The notes under the pieces: generated by a model
What the model saw: only the letters and a program-made list of their open reading frames with translations
The model's database searches: none
What the model was told of the DNA's origin: nothing
Shown: positions 62,435 to 64,000 of the stretch, piece by piece
Position numbering within the stretch: the stretch's first letter is position 1
Layout: each line of letters opens with the position of its first letter
Assembly: GCA_922989275.2 (NCBI GenBank)
Contig: OV277857.1
Span: 47,903,083 to 47,967,082 of the forward strand
DNA: 64,000 bases
Direction of reading: 5' to 3'
Origin: Gari tellinella
Lineage: Eukaryota > Mollusca > Bivalvia > Cardiida > Psammobiidae
Program-made: the position numbers and the translations under genes

Positions 62435-62587
62435 ATAGGATCTAACATTCGTGCTCATTATTTATCATTCTTAATAAACTCGTTGACTAAAACAAATATA
62501 ACGCTCGCCAAGGCTCGCGTCATATTGTTTTAGTCAACTCGTTTATTAAAAATGATAATAAATGAGCACTCATGTAAGATCCTCTAT
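62435..62587. repeat. Inverted repeat, 63-bp arms
   Basis: ATAGGATCTAACATTCGTGC ... GTTGACTAAAACAA pairs with the complement at about 62525-62587. The short loop contains CGCTCGCCAAGGCTCGCG, itself nearly a palindrome. Confidence 0.85.
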
Positions 62588-62705
62588 TTAAATAATATTG
62601 AACGCAATCGTACGTGTATTTCAATTAAGGGTTAACACAAGCAGGGATTTGAAAATAAAATGTTGACGATCAATTTAAATACTACTCAACGTTTGATACG
62701 CGACA

Positions 62706-63271
62706 GGGGTAAAACACCCATAGGTACCAATGCATTGAACCTATCACTTTCTCACCGCATAACTGCAACAAATTTGTTCGATTTCTTCTGAATTTTGAGA
62801 TATTATTTCCAAGTGTTTACTTTACGGATTCTGAAAACTTGTACACTTGTTTTGTTCCTGTGTAGACGAAACCCGAGGTAAATATCAAAATGTGTAATTT
62901 CTGAGAATTCACCAACATTTTCAAATTCATTTAATTCTACATTGTAATGTTCTTAGAGATGTTATTCGTTTGAAAAAACAATGTTTGACATTTCAATGTT
63001 CAGTTATACTCATTATAACATCTCTAAGAATATCAAAATGTAGATTTTAATTGATTTCAAGTTTGGTGAATTCTCAGAAATTTCACATTTTGATAATTTC
63101 GTCGGATTTCGCCTACAGGACGTAGACAAGTGTAATAATTATCAGAATCGGTCAAGTGAACCTTTGGCAATAACATTCCAAACTTTGGAAGGAATCGAAC
63201 AAAAATGTCGGAAGTTATGCTGTGAGAAAGTGATAGTTTCAATGCATTGGTAACTATGGCGGTTTTACCCA
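62706..63271. repeat. Large foldback: about 260-bp inverted arms
   Basis: Left arm about 62706-62966, right arm about 63014-63271, loop about 47 bp. Shared blocks in complement: ACCAATGCATTGAA, TATCACTTTCTCAC, AGACGAAA/CTACAGGACG region, TTTCTGAGAATTCACCAA and TTCTTAGAGATGTTAT. Arms diverge by perhaps 15-20 percent. Open frames across it are not genes. Confidence 0.85.
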
Positions 63272-63643
63272 TGTATTGGTGCTTAGCAAACTTAAGTATA
63301 TTATGTTTATCTGAGTGCGTCATACGCCGATTTACACAATGCCGTGTCTGGCTACAAACTGATTGCAATAACTTTGTGTTGGAAACAATAACAATTACCT
63401 CCTATATAACTGAGCAACTACGAGAACAGGGGACGAACATGAAATGAAAACAACATGTTACTTAATTTAAACATATCTATTGCATTATATGTATATACAA
63501 CTTTAGTAAAACAATACATGTACATGGATAAACGAAAGCAAACATTTACTAGGCTACATGTATTACATATAAGTATATATGTACATGTATTTACATTTTG
63601 GTGATAAAGTATTTCCGTTTCATAGTCATATGCGACAACATTT

Positions 63644-63850
63644 TAACCTCCCCCCCCCCACCCCCACAGAAGCGCCTTTTAGCACATTTAAATCCTCCAC
63701 TGAAGACAATAATTCCAATTTATACTGCCATGAAAATGAACCATAAGAATTATTTCCAAAATCCTAGTAGATGATAGGTTAAAGCAGACTGAAGGCGCAT
63801 TCTGCTTTACTTTCAACCTGCTTTAAGTCGTTACTTATTTTCAAAACTAG
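63644..63850. mobile_element. MITE family E, partial, with C-run
   Basis: TTTTAACCTCCCCCCCCCCA, TCCTCCACTGAAGACAATAA, then a shortened core II hairpin (63778-63827, GGCGCATTCTGCTTTACTTT). The right end runs into unrelated sequence. Nothing is recognised from 63850 to the window end except the CACCGCAAACGGTAC word. Confidence 0.65.
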
Positions 63851-64000
63851 TACGAGAGCACCGCAAACGGTACATAATACGCCCACCGGCGTTTTTAGTA
63901 GCATAGTTAAGTACATCAGGGACAGACAACTCTGTAACGATAAATCGAGTGAACCTCCAACTTGACTCAGCTTCAGATCTTGATGCATATAACATTTGAA

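Noticed and set aside
63057..63368. 103-codon minus-strand open frame
   Set aside because: It spans one arm of the large foldback, has no recognisable domain, and its tail is a decayed hairpin.

Overview
This is eukaryotic nuclear DNA, most likely from a bivalve mollusc of the clam or mussel type. The reasons are two long, intron-rich protein genes with good splice sites and consistent phases, an intron-bearing tRNA-Ile(UAU), and a very high density of small DNA transposons. Several repeats also have the conserved-ends-plus-tandem-core design described for bivalve 'pearl'-like elements. The species cannot be fixed from sequence alone.

Two host genes can be assembled exon by exon, both on the + strand. 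(1) 4220-20146: an 8-exon acyl-CoA thioesterase / bile acid-CoA:amino acid N-acyltransferase (ACOT/BAAT) family enzyme of 430 aa. It has a Ser nucleophile in GVSKGG, an Asp/His pair and a C-terminal SQL peroxisome signal; intron 3 is a GC-AG intron. (2) 35845-53933: a 6-exon, 206-aa secreted calmodulin-like protein with a signal peptide exon, a very acidic segment and four EF-hand positions (the second degenerate). A tRNA-Ile(UAU) with a 32-nt intron lies between them (26286-26391). I see no reason to link the two protein genes functionally.

The most interesting object is a 6.4-kb DNA transposon (9970-16395) inserted antisense in intron 5 of the ACOT/BAAT gene. It has terminal inverted repeats of about 170 bp, a candidate 4-bp target duplication (GACT) and one intact 1476-codon ORF. 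That protein has two CxxC...HxxC zinc-finger-like modules and a C-terminal FEN1/XPG-like (PIN superfamily) nuclease site. This design best matches the Academ superfamily as I remember it; the family itself may be undescribed.

Most of the rest is mobile-element debris. There are at least five families of TACAGT-ended, TA-target MITEs (called A, C, D, F and G here) and two families ending in TTAACCC (B and E). Many carry one of two shared central hairpin modules, core I (CAAACAG...CTGTTTG) or core II (GCTTAAAGC...GCTTTAAGC). Four or five Helentron/pearl-like elements have common ends but different tandem cores (321-bp or 161-bp period). Also present are non-LTR retrotransposon remnants, a dead Tc1/mariner transposase, foldback elements, large palindromes and satellites. 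Several insertions are nested, which gives a relative order of events. From 53934 to the end I find no convincing gene.
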